Positions 16,709 through 25,436 of a stretch of DNA of 64,000 bases are shown piece after piece. The translations under genes and the position numbers were made by a program. The notes beneath the pieces are model-generated. The model did no database searches. It worked only from the letters and a program-made list of their open reading frames with translations, and was not told the DNA's origin. This DNA comes from Nitrobacter vulgaris (GTDB lineage: Bacteria > Pseudomonadota > Alphaproteobacteria > Rhizobiales > Xanthobacteraceae). Where the stretch lies: positions 139,298 to 203,297 of the forward strand of contig NZ_JAVDPZ010000004.1 in the NCBI RefSeq assembly GCF_031453995.1, written 5' to 3'. How positions within the stretch are numbered: position 1 is the stretch's first letter; each line of letters begins with the position of its first letter.

Positions 16709-17650
16709 CTATTGGCGCTTCGCCTCGATCCCGTCCCAGATTTTTCCGGCGACATCCGGGCCGCCCAACGCGGCAATCGCCCGAATTCCGGTCGGCGAGG
16801 TAACGTTGATTTCGGTGAGCAAGCCGTCGATGACGTCAATTCCGACAAACAACAGACCGCGCTCGCGCAGCGCCGGACCGATGCGTTTACAAATCTCGCT
16901 CTCGCGGGGAGAGAGATCGGTTGCCCGCGCCGCACCGCCGCGCACCATGTTGGAGCGCAGATCGTCAGCGGCAGGCACGCGATTGACAGCACCTGCGAAT
17001 TCGCCGTCGACGAGGATGATGCGCTTGTCGCCCTGTTTGACCTCGGGCAGGAATCGCTGGATCACCCACGGCTCGCGAAACGTCACCGAGAACATGTCGA
17101 ACAGCGATCCGAAGTTCATGTCTTGCGGCGTAACGCGAAACACTGCGGCTCCGCCGTGACCATGCAGCGGCTTCATGACCACCGCACCATGCTCGTCACG
17201 AAACGAATTGATCTCGTCGAGATTGCGCGAAATCAACGTTGGCGGCATCAACTCCGGAAAATCCATCACGAACAGCTTTTCCGGCGCATTGCGCACGCTT
17301 GCCGGATCGTTGACCACGAGCGTCTTCGGATGAATGCGCTCGAGCAAGTGAGTACTCGTGACGTAGGCGAGATCGAACGGAGGGTCCTGGCGCAGCAATA
17401 CGACGTCGAAGGATTCTAGGTAAGCACGCGCCGCTTCACCGAGCGTATAATGGTCGCCCTCCTGATCCCGAACGGTCAACGGCTGGACCGACGCAACCAC
17501 GTCCTTGCCGCGAAGCGATAACTTATCCGGCGTGTAGTATGAGATTTCGTGGCCGCGTCGCTGTGCCTCCAGCAGCAGCGCAAAGGTCGAATCGCCGCGA
17601 ACGTTGATGCGCGCGATCGGGTCCATCTGAACGGCGACTTTCAGTTTCAT
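16709..17650 (-). CDS. gshB: Glutathione synthase
   Basis: Joins glycine to gamma-glutamylcysteine using ATP. The 313-residue protein has the prokaryotic N-terminal domain (VAVQMDPIARINVRGDST, RQDPPFDLAYV) and an ATP-grasp domain with VVMKPLHGHGGAAVFRV, QRFLPEVKQGDKRIILVDGE and the C-terminal FVGIDVIDG..TEINVTSPTG. Start at conserved MKLKVAVQMDPI. Precedes the yifB-like gene in the same direction. Confidence 0.97.
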   Translation of the reverse strand: MKLKVAVQMDPIARINVRGDSTFALLLEAQRRGHEISYYTPDKLSLRGKDVVASVQPLTVRDQEGDHYTLGEAARAYLESFDVVLLRQDPPFDLAYVTSTHLLERIHPKTLVVNDPASVRNAPEKLFVMDFPELMPPTLISRNLDEINSFRDEHGAVVMKPLHGHGGAAVFRVTPQDMNFGSLFDMFSVTFREPWVIQRFLPEVKQGDKRIILVDGEFAGAVNRVPAADDLRSNMVRGGAARATDLSPRESEICKRIGPALRERGLLFVGIDVIDGLLTEINVTSPTGIRAIAALGGPDVAGKIWDGIEAKRQ

Positions 17651-17694
17651 CTTGTTGGTCCGGGTTGTGTCAATGCGGAAAGCGTCTGAATACG

Positions 17695-18117
17695 TCAGGC
17701 TATTGTGCTGGCGTCGAATGCACCTAACAGATGACGCGGCAGACGTCGTGGCGCAATCAGCATGGCGTCAAAGCGGAATTCGAAAGTCGCATGTTCGGGG
17801 TGCGCCATCAGCCAGGCTTGGGCTGCGTTGATGATCCGCTGTTGTTGTCTTTGCGTCACTGCATAGGCAGCCTCATCGAGGCTGCGACGGGCTTTGACTT
17901 CGACGAAAGCGAGAAGTTGCCGCCGGCGGGCCACGATATCGATCTCGCCATGAGGCGTGCGAAACCGGCGTGCCAAAATCCGGTAGCCCTTGGCGATCAG
18001 ATAGGCTGCGGCGAGACTTTCCGCCGAAAGACCGGTACGAAACGCCGCGACGCGCTCGGGCGCCGCCGCCTCTGGGCCGTTTCGGGAGCGGTCCTTACAG
18101 GCTGCCATTGTTGTCAC
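17695..18117 (-). CDS. YraN-family putative endonuclease
   Basis: UPF0102 protein with a predicted Holliday-junction-resolvase-like or restriction-endonuclease-like fold; function unproven. 140 residues. The fold's catalytic-looking residues appear in HGEIDIVARR and FVEVKARRS. Its start lies 23 bases inside the end of rsmI, so the two are almost certainly co-transcribed and coupled, an arrangement seen widely in bacteria. About 20 extra N-terminal residues precede the conserved domain. Confidence 0.93.
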   Translation of the reverse strand: MTTMAACKDRSRNGPEAAAPERVAAFRTGLSAESLAAAYLIAKGYRILARRFRTPHGEIDIVARRRQLLAFVEVKARRSLDEAAYAVTQRQQQRIINAAQAWLMAHPEHATFEFRFDAMLIAPRRLPRHLLGAFDASTIA

Positions 18118-19048
18118 TGTCCCTCATCTGTCCGGCGAGCTCAAGCGCGCGAGCATAGACTTGACGTCGGGGGAGGCCCGAGATTTCGACCGCGTGAGCC
18201 ACGCTGTCTTTGACGCTGCTCTCCTTCAACAACGTCAGCAGCAGATCGTCCAGCTGGTCGGAGGACATCGTGCCTGCATCAGCCGTTGGTGGTCCGACGA
18301 CCAGGACGAATTCGCCCCGCGTTTCCAGCGTTTCGGCTCCTTGCGCGAACTCCGTGAGGGTCGCGCGGCGGATATCCTCGTGCAGCTTTGTCAGTTCGCG
18401 GCAGATCGCGGCGTCGCGATTGCCGAGGATGGCCGCGAGGTCGTGCAAGGAATCCCGGATACGACTGCCGGACTCGAACATGACCAGCGTGGCATCGATC
18501 CTTGCGAGTTCGGCAAGGCGCGTGCGGCGCGCGACCTCCTTTGCCGGCAGAAACCCCTCGAAGAAGAACCGGTCCGTCGGCAGCGCTGCTATGGACAGCG
18601 CCGCTAGCACCGAAGATGGTCCCGGAACCGCGATCACCTGATGACCAGCGGCACACGCTTCACGCACCAGCTTGAAGCCCGGATCGGAAATCAGTGGTGT
18701 GCCGGCATCGGAGACTAGGGCGATGGAGGCGCCTTGTGCCAGCTGCGCCAGGATTTTCGGCCGCGCTGTCGCAGCATTATGCTCGTGGTAAGGCTTGAGC
18801 ACGCCTGTAATCGCGTAGCGTTCGGTGAGGCGGCGGGTGATGCGGGTGTCCTCGCAGGCGATGATATTGACGCCTGCGAGGGTCTCAAGCGCCCGTAAGG
18901 TGATATCTCCGAGATGACCGATCGGCGTAGCGACCAGGTGAAGACCGGGCGCGGCCGTCGGGGCAACCAGTTGATGGCCCGCTATGGAAAAGGTCCGGGT
19001 CCCCGGGGTTTCGATGTCCGATTTCAGAGAGGCGGGTTTTGCACGCAT
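18095..19048 (-). CDS. rsmI: 16S rRNA (cytidine 1402-2'-O)-methyltransferase
   Basis: Adds the 2'-O-methyl group to C1402 in the decoding centre of 16S rRNA. The frame is open far upstream, but the family begins around HLVATPIGHLGDITLRAL; I choose the ATG ending at 19048 (MRAKPASLKSDIE), giving 317 residues against a norm of about 285-310. Typical motifs: CEDTRITRRL, ALVSDAGTPLISDPG, PGPSSVLAALS..GLPTDRF-like (here AALPTDRFFFEGFLP). Overlaps yraN. The N-terminal about 40 residues are not conserved in the family as I know it. Confidence 0.95.
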   Translation of the reverse strand: MRAKPASLKSDIETPGTRTFSIAGHQLVAPTAAPGLHLVATPIGHLGDITLRALETLAGVNIIACEDTRITRRLTERYAITGVLKPYHEHNAATARPKILAQLAQGASIALVSDAGTPLISDPGFKLVREACAAGHQVIAVPGPSSVLAALSIAALPTDRFFFEGFLPAKEVARRTRLAELARIDATLVMFESGSRIRDSLHDLAAILGNRDAAICRELTKLHEDIRRATLTEFAQGAETLETRGEFVLVVGPPTADAGTMSSDQLDDLLLTLLKESSVKDSVAHAVEISGLPRRQVYARALELAGQMRDSDNNGSL

Positions 19049-19319
19049 ACTGCGACATTCTATAACATTTTCGAGAAAATGAGTTCGGCCCGTGTCAAGA
19101 AGCGTCTTCGGTGCCGGAGCCGGATAACACGAAGATTGCGTGCGAACGGATCCGTCCCATGCTTTCCGATGTTCCGCGGCACCCAAGGTTGGGTATGGAG
19201 CTAAATTCGGGGCGGACACGATCCGTTTGTTTTGGTTAACTGGCGGCATCGGCAATATGGCTGATTCTGCGGGGCTTGTGCCCGGACCTGTCCGGAATGG
19301 GTGCACTGCAAGGATAATG

Positions 19320-20537
19320 ATGAAGGATCCCTTCGAACCGAAATCTGAGCGCCAGGGAGCGACTCGGCGAGCCGCGCTGGGCCTTGTCATCGGCGCGCCT
19401 CTGCTTGGCGCCTGCTCGGGCGTCCAGCAAACGCTGACGAACAATTTTTCCAGTTCCCCCGGTTCTTCTCCGCAGCCAGAGGCAGCCGGTCCGCCTCAGC
19501 AGGCAGCTACAATCGGTACGGGTCAGGTCAAGGTCGGTTTGATCCTTCCGTTGTCGGCCGCAGGCAATGCGAGCGTTGCGGCGCAGTCGATGAAAAACGC
19601 GGCCGAGATGGCGCTGTCTGAATTTCAGAACCCGAATGTCCAATTGCTGGTCAAGGACGCAGCCGGCACGGCGCAGCGTGCGCAACAGGGAGCGCAACAA
19701 GCGCTCGATGAAGGAGCCGAAATCATTCTCGGTCCGCTGTTCGCAGCATCTGTTCCGGCGGTTGCTCAGGCGGCGCGGACACGCGGCACGTCGGTGATTG
19801 CGTTCTCGACTGATTCGAGCGTGGCGGGCCGGGGCGTCTATCTTCTGAGTTTTCTCCCTGAATCGGACGTCAACCGGATCGTCGAATATGCCACCAGCAC
19901 CGGAAAGCGCTCGTTTGCCGCCTTGGTGCCCGAAAATGCGTATGGCAATGTCGTCGAGGCGGCCTTCAAACAGACAGTTGGTCATCGCGGCGGGCGTATC
20001 GTCGCATTCGAGAAATATGGCGCCGATCGCGCCAGTGCGGCACGGAAGGTGGCGCAGTCGCTCCGCTCGGCTGATGCGCTGCTGATCGCCGATGACGGCG
20101 ATGCGGTGGTTTCGGTCGTTGACGCGCTCGCCGCGGCGGGTGCGAATCTGCGCAATGTCCAGCTTCTGGGTACCGGTCTGTGGGACAATCCTCGCGTATT
20201 CGCCAGCGCGTCGCTGCAGGGCGGCCTCTATGCCGCCCCTGATCCATCCGGTTTCCGCAGCTTCGCAGGGCGCTACCGCGCCAAGTATGGCGGCGATCCG
20301 GTACGTACGGCCACCCTTGCCTATGACGCCGTCGCGCTGGTGGCGGCTCTTGCTCGCACCCAAGGCCCGCAGCGCTTCGCGGCCGAGACGCTGACCAATG
20401 CGTCAGGCTTCGCAGGCATCGACGGTCTGTTTCGGTTCCGTTCCGACGGCACCAACCAGCGGGGCCTCGCCGTCATGCGAGTCGCATCCGGCGGCGGCCA
20501 ACCGGCGGCAGGTTCGCCAAAAAGTTTTGGCGCCTGA
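19320..20537 (+). CDS. LppC-like lipoprotein with periplasmic binding fold (penicillin-binding protein activator type)
   Basis: I choose ATG 19320 because AAGGA lies 5 bases upstream and the product (405 residues) starts with a lipoprotein signal: MKDPFEPK...TRRAALGLVIGAPLLGAC, lipobox Cys32, with a twin-arginine before the hydrophobic stretch. After a Ser/Pro/Gln-rich linker comes a type 1 periplasmic-binding fold (VKVGLILPLSAAGN, EIILGPLFAASVPAV, LVPENAYGNVVEAAF), resembling LppC/LpoA-type activators of penicillin-binding proteins and LivK-like receptors. Location after the divergent rsmI-yraN pair is the classic site of lpoA-type genes, which favours the activator role, but no interaction can be read from sequence. 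Confidence 0.85.
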   Translation: MKDPFEPKSERQGATRRAALGLVIGAPLLGACSGVQQTLTNNFSSSPGSSPQPEAAGPPQQAATIGTGQVKVGLILPLSAAGNASVAAQSMKNAAEMALSEFQNPNVQLLVKDAAGTAQRAQQGAQQALDEGAEIILGPLFAASVPAVAQAARTRGTSVIAFSTDSSVAGRGVYLLSFLPESDVNRIVEYATSTGKRSFAALVPENAYGNVVEAAFKQTVGHRGGRIVAFEKYGADRASAARKVAQSLRSADALLIADDGDAVVSVVDALAAAGANLRNVQLLGTGLWDNPRVFASASLQGGLYAAPDPSGFRSFAGRYRAKYGGDPVRTATLAYDAVALVAALARTQGPQRFAAETLTNASGFAGIDGLFRFRSDGTNQRGLAVMRVASGGGQPAAGSPKSFGA

Positions 20538-20564
20538 TCTGTAGCCCGCGTCGTCAGATCACGA

Positions 20565-20595
20565 TGATTTTGGATCGATTCGATCCAAAATCATG
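20565..20595. terminator. Perfect 15-bp palindrome between two converging genes
   Basis: Arms ATGATTTTGGATCGA and TCGATCCAAAATCAT flank a single T. It lies 28 bases after the stop of the lipoprotein gene and 70 bases from the stop of hemW. With no T tract it could be a rho-independent-like end in both directions, or a short dispersed element. Confidence 0.55.
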
Positions 20596-20667
20596 ACGTG
20601 ATTGGTTCCAAATATTTGAGACACGGGATGCGGGCGGAAAACCGCACCACACTTTCCTCTTCCCGCT

Positions 20668-21834
20668 CTACGCGGCGAGATCGGCCACCACGGCATCCAG
20701 GAGGGGAAAGCCATCCTGCGTGACGCGCAGGCGGCCCTCGGTGCTGATTGTGATCGCACCTTCGTCACGGAGGATTGCGATTCGCCGCGGATCAAGAGGG
20801 CGGCCCGATAGCGCCGCGTAGCGCTGCGGATCGATGCCCTCGCGCAAGCGCAGTCCCATGAGCAGGAATTCGTCGGCGCGTTCTTCGCTGTTCAGCAGAT
20901 CGTCGGCGACGATTCCATTGCCGATCGCCTCGACCCGCATGAGCCAGGCTTCCGGCCGCTTTTCCGTGGCGACGGCATGCCTGATGCCGTCGATGTCGAG
21001 GCGACCGTGCGCTCCGGGTCCGATTCCCGCATATTCCTGGCCGCGCCAGTAAAGCAGGTTGTGCCGGCATTCCGCGCCGGGCAGCGCATGATTTGAGATC
21101 TCGTAGGCTGGCAGGCCGTGACGCGTGCAAACGTCCTGCGTGACGTCGTACAGCGCGCGCGCAATCGCTTCGTCGGGGGTCCTGAGTTTTCCGGCTGCGT
21201 GCAGGTCGAAAAACGGCGTACCCTCCTCGATAGTCAACTGGTAGAGCGACAGATGCTCCGCCGCTTCCGAGATCGCCTGCCGCAGTTCCTCGGTCCACAT
21301 CGCTGGCGTCTGGCCGGGTCGCGCGTAAATCAGATCGAAGGAATAGCGATCGAAGACGGAGCGTGCGATCGCCACCGCCTCCAGCGCTTCGTGCGCGGTA
21401 TGCAGGCGTCCGAGAGCCTTTAGCGAGGAATCGTCGAGCGCCTGCACGCCGAGCGACACGCGGTTGACGCCCGCTGCGCGATAGCCGCGGAATCGCGTGG
21501 CCTCGACGCTGGTCGGATTGGCTTCCAGCGTGACCTCGACGTCATCAGCGACGCCCCAATATTTTCCGATTGCGTCGAGGATCGCGCCAACGGTCTGCGG
21601 CCGCATCAAGGACGGGGTACCACCGCCGAAGAAAATGGAGGACACCTCCCGGCCGCGCGCGCGTGCGGCGGTGGTCTCGATCTCGCGCTTGAAAGCACGA
21701 ACGAAGCGCTCTTCATCGATCGGCGCGTGGCGGACATGACTGTTGAAATCGCAATACGGGCATTTCGACAGGCAAAACGGCCAGTGCACATAGATGCCGA
21801 AGGCAGTGGTCGGATCAGCGCCGATCAAGAGCAA
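20668..21834 (-). CDS. hemW: HemW, radical SAM heme chaperone
   Basis: Radical SAM protein, related to HemN but thought to insert or carry heme rather than oxidise coproporphyrinogen. 388 residues. The radical-SAM cluster motif FCLSKCPYCDF supplies Cys21, Cys25 and Cys28 and is followed by DFNSH, the HemW version; the extra cysteine found in true HemN is missing. GGGTPSLM binds SAM; the C-terminal HemN-like domain contains LSLYQLTIEEGTPF and GIGPGAHG. Overlaps the rdgB end by 20 bases, so rdgB-hemW form an operon following rph. Confidence 0.95.
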   Translation of the reverse strand: MLLIGADPTTAFGIYVHWPFCLSKCPYCDFNSHVRHAPIDEERFVRAFKREIETTAARARGREVSSIFFGGGTPSLMRPQTVGAILDAIGKYWGVADDVEVTLEANPTSVEATRFRGYRAAGVNRVSLGVQALDDSSLKALGRLHTAHEALEAVAIARSVFDRYSFDLIYARPGQTPAMWTEELRQAISEAAEHLSLYQLTIEEGTPFFDLHAAGKLRTPDEAIARALYDVTQDVCTRHGLPAYEISNHALPGAECRHNLLYWRGQEYAGIGPGAHGRLDIDGIRHAVATEKRPEAWLMRVEAIGNGIVADDLLNSEERADEFLLMGLRLREGIDPQRYAALSGRPLDPRRIAILRDEGAITISTEGRLRVTQDGFPLLDAVVADLAA

Positions 21835-22450
21835 TCTCCGCCAGCTTCACGAACGCGCGGGCGCGATGCGACAGGCCAAGGCCGCGCGGCGGAAGCCCGT
21901 GCTTTTCAATGCCCGTCATCTCGCCGAAGGTGCGCGTATGTCCGTCCGGGAGGAACGCAGGATCATAGCCAAATCCGGCCGTGCCCCGCGGCGGCCATAC
22001 CAGCGTGCCGTCGACTCGTCCTTCGACTTCCTGGAGATGGCCGTCCGGCCACGCGACGCAGAGCGCCGAAACGAAGTGAGCCTTGCGCTTGTCCGCGCTC
22101 GTCGCGCCGCGCTCCTGCAGCAGGCGCTCGATCCGCGTCATCGCAACGGAGAAATCCTTGGTCTCGCCGGCCCAGCGCGCGGAATAGATGCCCGGCGCAC
22201 CGTCAAGTGCGTCGACCACGAGGCCGGAATCGTCGGCAAAAGCCGGAAGCTTTGCGCTCAGGGCCGCAGCGGTCGCCTTGATCCGAGCATTGGCGCGGAA
22301 ATCATCGCCTGTTTCCTCAGGCTCGCTGAGACCGAGCTCGCCTGCGGAGATTGCCTCGACGCCATACGGCGCAAGTAGCTCGCGCATCTCGGCGAGCTTG
22401 CCGGGATTGTGGGTGGCGATCACGAGCTTGCCGGCGATCCGACGATTCAT
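21815..22450 (-). CDS. rdgB: XTP/dITP pyrophosphatase
   Basis: House-cleaning nucleotide pyrophosphatase that removes dITP and XTP. I use the ATG ending at 22450 (MNRRIAGKLVIATHNPGK), giving 211 residues, rather than the frame's first start 13 codons earlier. Motifs: ATHNPGKLAEMRELL, FADDSGLVVDALDGAPG..SARWAG and FGYDPAFLP. Between rph and hemW on the same strand, a frequent bacterial arrangement. Confidence 0.96.
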   Translation of the reverse strand: MNRRIAGKLVIATHNPGKLAEMRELLAPYGVEAISAGELGLSEPEETGDDFRANARIKATAAALSAKLPAFADDSGLVVDALDGAPGIYSARWAGETKDFSVAMTRIERLLQERGATSADKRKAHFVSALCVAWPDGHLQEVEGRVDGTLVWPPRGTAGFGYDPAFLPDGHTRTFGEMTGIEKHGLPPRGLGLSHRARAFVKLAEIALDRR

Positions 22451-22509
22451 GGCCGATCCTAGAGCCATTTCGACTTTGACGGAATTCAAAGTCAGGCTCC
22501 GGTTTCTTG

Positions 22510-22563
22510 TGTTGACGCAGTTTCTTGACGCGAACCGCTACCCACTCTGCTCGAAAACGCTAT
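22510..22563 (-). repeat. Dispersed composite palindrome, copy 4
   Basis: Reads GTTGACGCAGTTTCTTGACG ... GCTCGAAAACGCTAT, a degraded inverse copy. A separate hairpin GACTTTG / CAAAGTC lies just left at 22472-22493. Together they fill the gap between rdgB and rph. Confidence 0.75.
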
Positions 22564-22598
22564 TGGAGGAGCATCCCGCGGAGCGCTCGCAGAACGAA

Positions 22599-23327
22599 TC
22601 ACGCCAACGCCATTTTCTGCAAATCCACCAGCCGTGCGACTCCTTTTTTCGCCAGCGCCATGAGCGCAAAAAATTCGTCGTCGGAAAAAGGTGTCTTCTC
22701 GGCGGTTCCCTGCACCTCGATGATGCGTCCCTCGCCGGTCATCACGAAGTTTGCATCGGTGTCGGCTTCCGAATCTTCTGCATAGTCCAGATCGAGGACG
22801 GGCGTGCCATTGTAGATACCGCATGAGATCGCTGCGACATTGTCTCGAAGCACGCTGTCTCGAAGCACGCTGGCCTTGAGCATGTTGCGGGCCTTCATCC
22901 AGTTGACGCAGTCGGCTAACGCGACCCATGCGCCGGTAATCGATGCGGTGCGCGTGCCGCCATCGGCCTGAATGACGTCGCAATCGACTGTGATCTGGCG
23001 TTCGCCGAGCGCCTCGAGATCGATTGCGGCACGCAAGGAGCGGCCGATCAGGCGCTGGATTTCGACGGTCCGGCCGCCTTGCTTGCCGGCGGAGGCCTCG
23101 CGCCGGGTTCGCTCCAGCGTGGCGCGCGGCAGCATTCCGTATTCGGCCGTCACCCAGCCCCGGCCCTGGCCCTTGAGCCACGGCGGCAGCCGCTCCTCTA
23201 GCGTCGCGGTGACCAGCACATGGGTATCCCCGAATTTCACCATGCAGGAGCCTTCGGCGTATTTGACCACGCCACGTTCCAGCGACACGGCGCGCAGTTC
23301 ATCCGGTGCACGGCGGCTAGGCCGCAT
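22599..23327 (-). CDS. rph: Ribonuclease PH
   Basis: Phosphorolytic 3'-5' exoribonuclease that trims tRNA 3' ends. 242 residues, normal for the family. Conserved blocks: MRPSRRAPDELRAVSLERG at the start, LVTATLEERLPPWLKGQGRGWVTAEY (split here for length) with the MLPRATLERTRRE motif, and CDVIQADGGTRTASITGA. Divergent from hrcA with about 170 bases between the starts. Confidence 0.97.
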   Translation of the reverse strand: MRPSRRAPDELRAVSLERGVVKYAEGSCMVKFGDTHVLVTATLEERLPPWLKGQGRGWVTAEYGMLPRATLERTRREASAGKQGGRTVEIQRLIGRSLRAAIDLEALGERQITVDCDVIQADGGTRTASITGAWVALADCVNWMKARNMLKASVLRDSVLRDNVAAISCGIYNGTPVLDLDYAEDSEADTDANFVMTGEGRIIEVQGTAEKTPFSDDEFFALMALAKKGVARLVDLQKMALA

Positions 23328-23499
23328 GGGAACCCTCCAGCTATTCTATGAAAATCGTCGTGCCGTGCTTTTAGGGGTGAGGAGCCGCACCGGCAAGGGT
23401 CAGAACTGCGATTGCCAAAGGCGGCTTGTAACTGGTGCGCCGGAGAGACAAACTAGATCCGGTCCCAGGCGCAACAGTCATTATACGCGGGAGATATCG

Positions 23500-24588
23500 T
23501 TGGCCCATCACGATCCGATCGGTCTGATTGCGCCGAACGCCGGGCTTGCCCAGTTGAACGAGCGGTCACGCGACATTTTTCGGCAGATCGTCGAAAGCTA
23601 CCTTGCAACGGGCGAACCGGTGGGTTCCCGCAACGTTTCCCGCCTCATCGCGGTGCCGCTCTCGCCAGCGTCGGTCCGCAATGTGATGTCGGACCTCGAA
23701 CAGCTCGGGCTGATTTATGCACCGCATACCTCAGCCGGCCGCTTGCCGACCGAGCTCGGCCTGCGGTTCTTTGTCGATGCCTTGATGCAGGTCGGCGATC
23801 TGACCGAGCCGGAGCGCCAGTCGATCCAGACTCAACTCGCGTCGGTGGGCAAGGCGCAATCGGTCGAGGCTGCATTGGGCGAGGCCTTGACACGGCTGTC
23901 CGGATTGACCCGGGCGGCGGCAGTGGTTCTGACGGCGAAATCCAATGTACGGTTGAAGCATATCGAGTTCGTCAGGCTGGAGCCCGACAAGGCGTTGGTC
24001 GTGCTGGTCGCCGAAGACGGGCAGGTCGAAAACCGCGTGCTGACGCTCCCCTCCGGCGTCCCGGCTTCGGCGCTGACGGAGGCGTCAAACTTTCTGAACG
24101 CTCGAATTCGCGGCCGGACGCTGGCCGAGGCAGGGCTCGAGCTTGAAACCGCGTTGACGCAGAGCAAGGCGGAGCTCGACCAGCTCACACAAAAGATCAT
24201 CGCGGCAGGAATTGCGAGTTGGTCTGGCGGCGACAGCGACGACCGGCAATTGATCGTGCGCGGCCATGCCAACCTGCTCGGAGATTTGCATGCGATGGAG
24301 GACCTTGAGCGCGTGCGGCTGCTGTTCGACGACCTCGAAACCAAGCGCGGCGTGATCGATCTGCTTGGCCGCGCCGAACGCGCCGACGGCGTAAGGATCT
24401 TTATCGGTTCGGAGAACAAGCTGTTCTCGCTGTCCGGATCCTCGACGATCATCGCGCCCTACAGCGACGGCGCCGGCCACATCGTCGGCGTTCTCGGAGT
24501 GATCGGACCGACCCGGCTGAACTACGCGCGCGTGATCCCGATGGTGGATTACGCGGCCCGCATTGTCAGCCAGATGCTCGGCGGCTGA
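23500..24588 (+). CDS. hrcA: Heat-inducible transcription repressor HrcA
   Basis: Represses groESL and sometimes dnaK by binding CIRCE operators. The frame is open for 500 bases upstream, but the family starts near AHHDPIGLIAPNAGLAQLN; TTG 23500 with GGGAGATA just before it gives 362 residues, normal length. N-terminal winged helix: FRQIVESYLATGEPVGSRNV; central dimerisation domain and C-terminal GAF-like part with GSENKLFSLSGSSTIIAPY. No CIRCE inverted repeat was seen in this window, so its targets are presumably elsewhere. grpE follows 98 bases later. Confidence 0.93.
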   Translation: MAHHDPIGLIAPNAGLAQLNERSRDIFRQIVESYLATGEPVGSRNVSRLIAVPLSPASVRNVMSDLEQLGLIYAPHTSAGRLPTELGLRFFVDALMQVGDLTEPERQSIQTQLASVGKAQSVEAALGEALTRLSGLTRAAAVVLTAKSNVRLKHIEFVRLEPDKALVVLVAEDGQVENRVLTLPSGVPASALTEASNFLNARIRGRTLAEAGLELETALTQSKAELDQLTQKIIAAGIASWSGGDSDDRQLIVRGHANLLGDLHAMEDLERVRLLFDDLETKRGVIDLLGRAERADGVRIFIGSENKLFSLSGSSTIIAPYSDGAGHIVGVLGVIGPTRLNYARVIPMVDYAARIVSQMLGG

Positions 24589-24686
24589 GCCCGCCCGCCG
24601 CCCTGTGCTTGATTTTTACGCCTGAAGCACGATATCCCGCACGACCATCCCTTTTAATTCGAGACCATGTGCAAGAAGGCTGTGTA

Positions 24687-25280
24687 ATGACCGATTCCGA
24701 CGGCAAATCAAACAATTCCGGCGATCCGGTTCCGGAGGCCGAGCCAGTGGTATCCAAGCCTTACATTATGCCCGACGATCCCGAGGAGGGGGCGGTTGAA
24801 GCGCTGACCAAGGAAGTCGCGGACGCCAAGGACCGGATGCTGCGTACGTTGGCGGAAATGGAAAACCTGCGCAAGCGCACCGCGCGGGAGGTGTCGGACG
24901 CGCGGACCTACGGCATCTCGGGGTTCGCTCGCGACGTGCTGGATATTGCCGACAATCTGCAACGCGCGCTTGATGCGGTGTCCGCCGAGGCACGCGCGGC
25001 CGCCGACCCCGGACTCAAAGCCCTGATCGAGGGCGTGGAGTTGACCGAACGCTCGCTGCACAACGCGCTGGAAAAACACGGTGTGAAGAGGTTCGATCCG
25101 GCTGGCGAAAAATTCGATCCGAACGTCCATCAGGCCATGTACGAAGTTCCCGATTCGTCCATCCCCGTCGGCACGGTCGCGCAGGTCATTCAGGCCGGCT
25201 ACATGATCGGTGAGCGGATATTGCGTCCGGCGCTGGTAGGTGTTGCGAAGGGCGGAGCCAAGGCAGCCGCGTCCGAATGA
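24687..25280 (+). CDS. grpE: Nucleotide exchange factor GrpE
   Basis: Releases ADP from DnaK. ATG 24687 (MTDSDGKSNN), preceded by AGAAGG, gives 197 residues; an upstream frame extension does not match the family. Acidic N-terminus, the long dimerisation coiled coil (about 45-110, AKDRMLRTLAEMENLRKRTA), then the beta domain with the signature FDPNVHQAMYEVPDSSIPVGTVAQV. Typical hrcA-grpE pair; dnaK lies 1.5 kb downstream beyond one opposing gene. Confidence 0.96.
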   Translation: MTDSDGKSNNSGDPVPEAEPVVSKPYIMPDDPEEGAVEALTKEVADAKDRMLRTLAEMENLRKRTAREVSDARTYGISGFARDVLDIADNLQRALDAVSAEARAAADPGLKALIEGVELTERSLHNALEKHGVKRFDPAGEKFDPNVHQAMYEVPDSSIPVGTVAQVIQAGYMIGERILRPALVGVAKGGAKAAASE

Positions 25281-25284
25281 ATCC

Positions 25285-25298
25285 GCCCGTTCGCGGGC
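25285..25298 (+). terminator. Short UUCG-loop hairpin after grpE
   Basis: GCCCG-TTCG-CGGGC sits five bases after the grpE stop. The stem is only 5 bp but the UUCG tetraloop makes it very stable. Only TT follows, so it may be a weak terminator or a 3'-end stabiliser. Confidence 0.5.
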
Positions 25299-25374
25299 TT
25301 ACCAATATTATGTCCTCGGGCTTGAATGCGAGAATCAAAGACCACTGGCCGATATTGGTTGCTGGTCGAGTTTT

Positions 25375-25430
25375 GAATTCGACATTCACGCCCGGGACGC
25401 GCGGCTAGGTGGGTCGCGAATGTCAAATTC
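25375..25430. repeat. Inverted repeat before the end of the opposing gene
   Basis: GAATTCGACATTC (25375-25387) pairs with GAATGTCAAATTC (25418-25430) at 12 of 13 positions around a GC-rich loop. It lies in the convergent gap between grpE and the next, oppositely oriented gene and may serve as a transcription end. Confidence 0.45.
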
Positions 25431-25436
25431 ACTCCA

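Noticed and set aside
19236..20363. 375-codon minus-strand frame opposite the LppC-like gene
   Set aside because: Shadow of a GC-rich gene; the plus-strand product has a signal peptide, lipobox and domain, the minus one none.
24608..24635. Possible RpoH promoter upstream of grpE (CTTG ... CGATATC)
   Set aside because: CTTG is present, but the -10 part matches poorly, so it is no better than chance.
23328..24686. CIRCE operator near hrcA or grpE
   Set aside because: The CIRCE inverted repeat TTAGCACTC-N9-GAGTGCTAA was not seen in the hrcA-grpE area or before dnaK.
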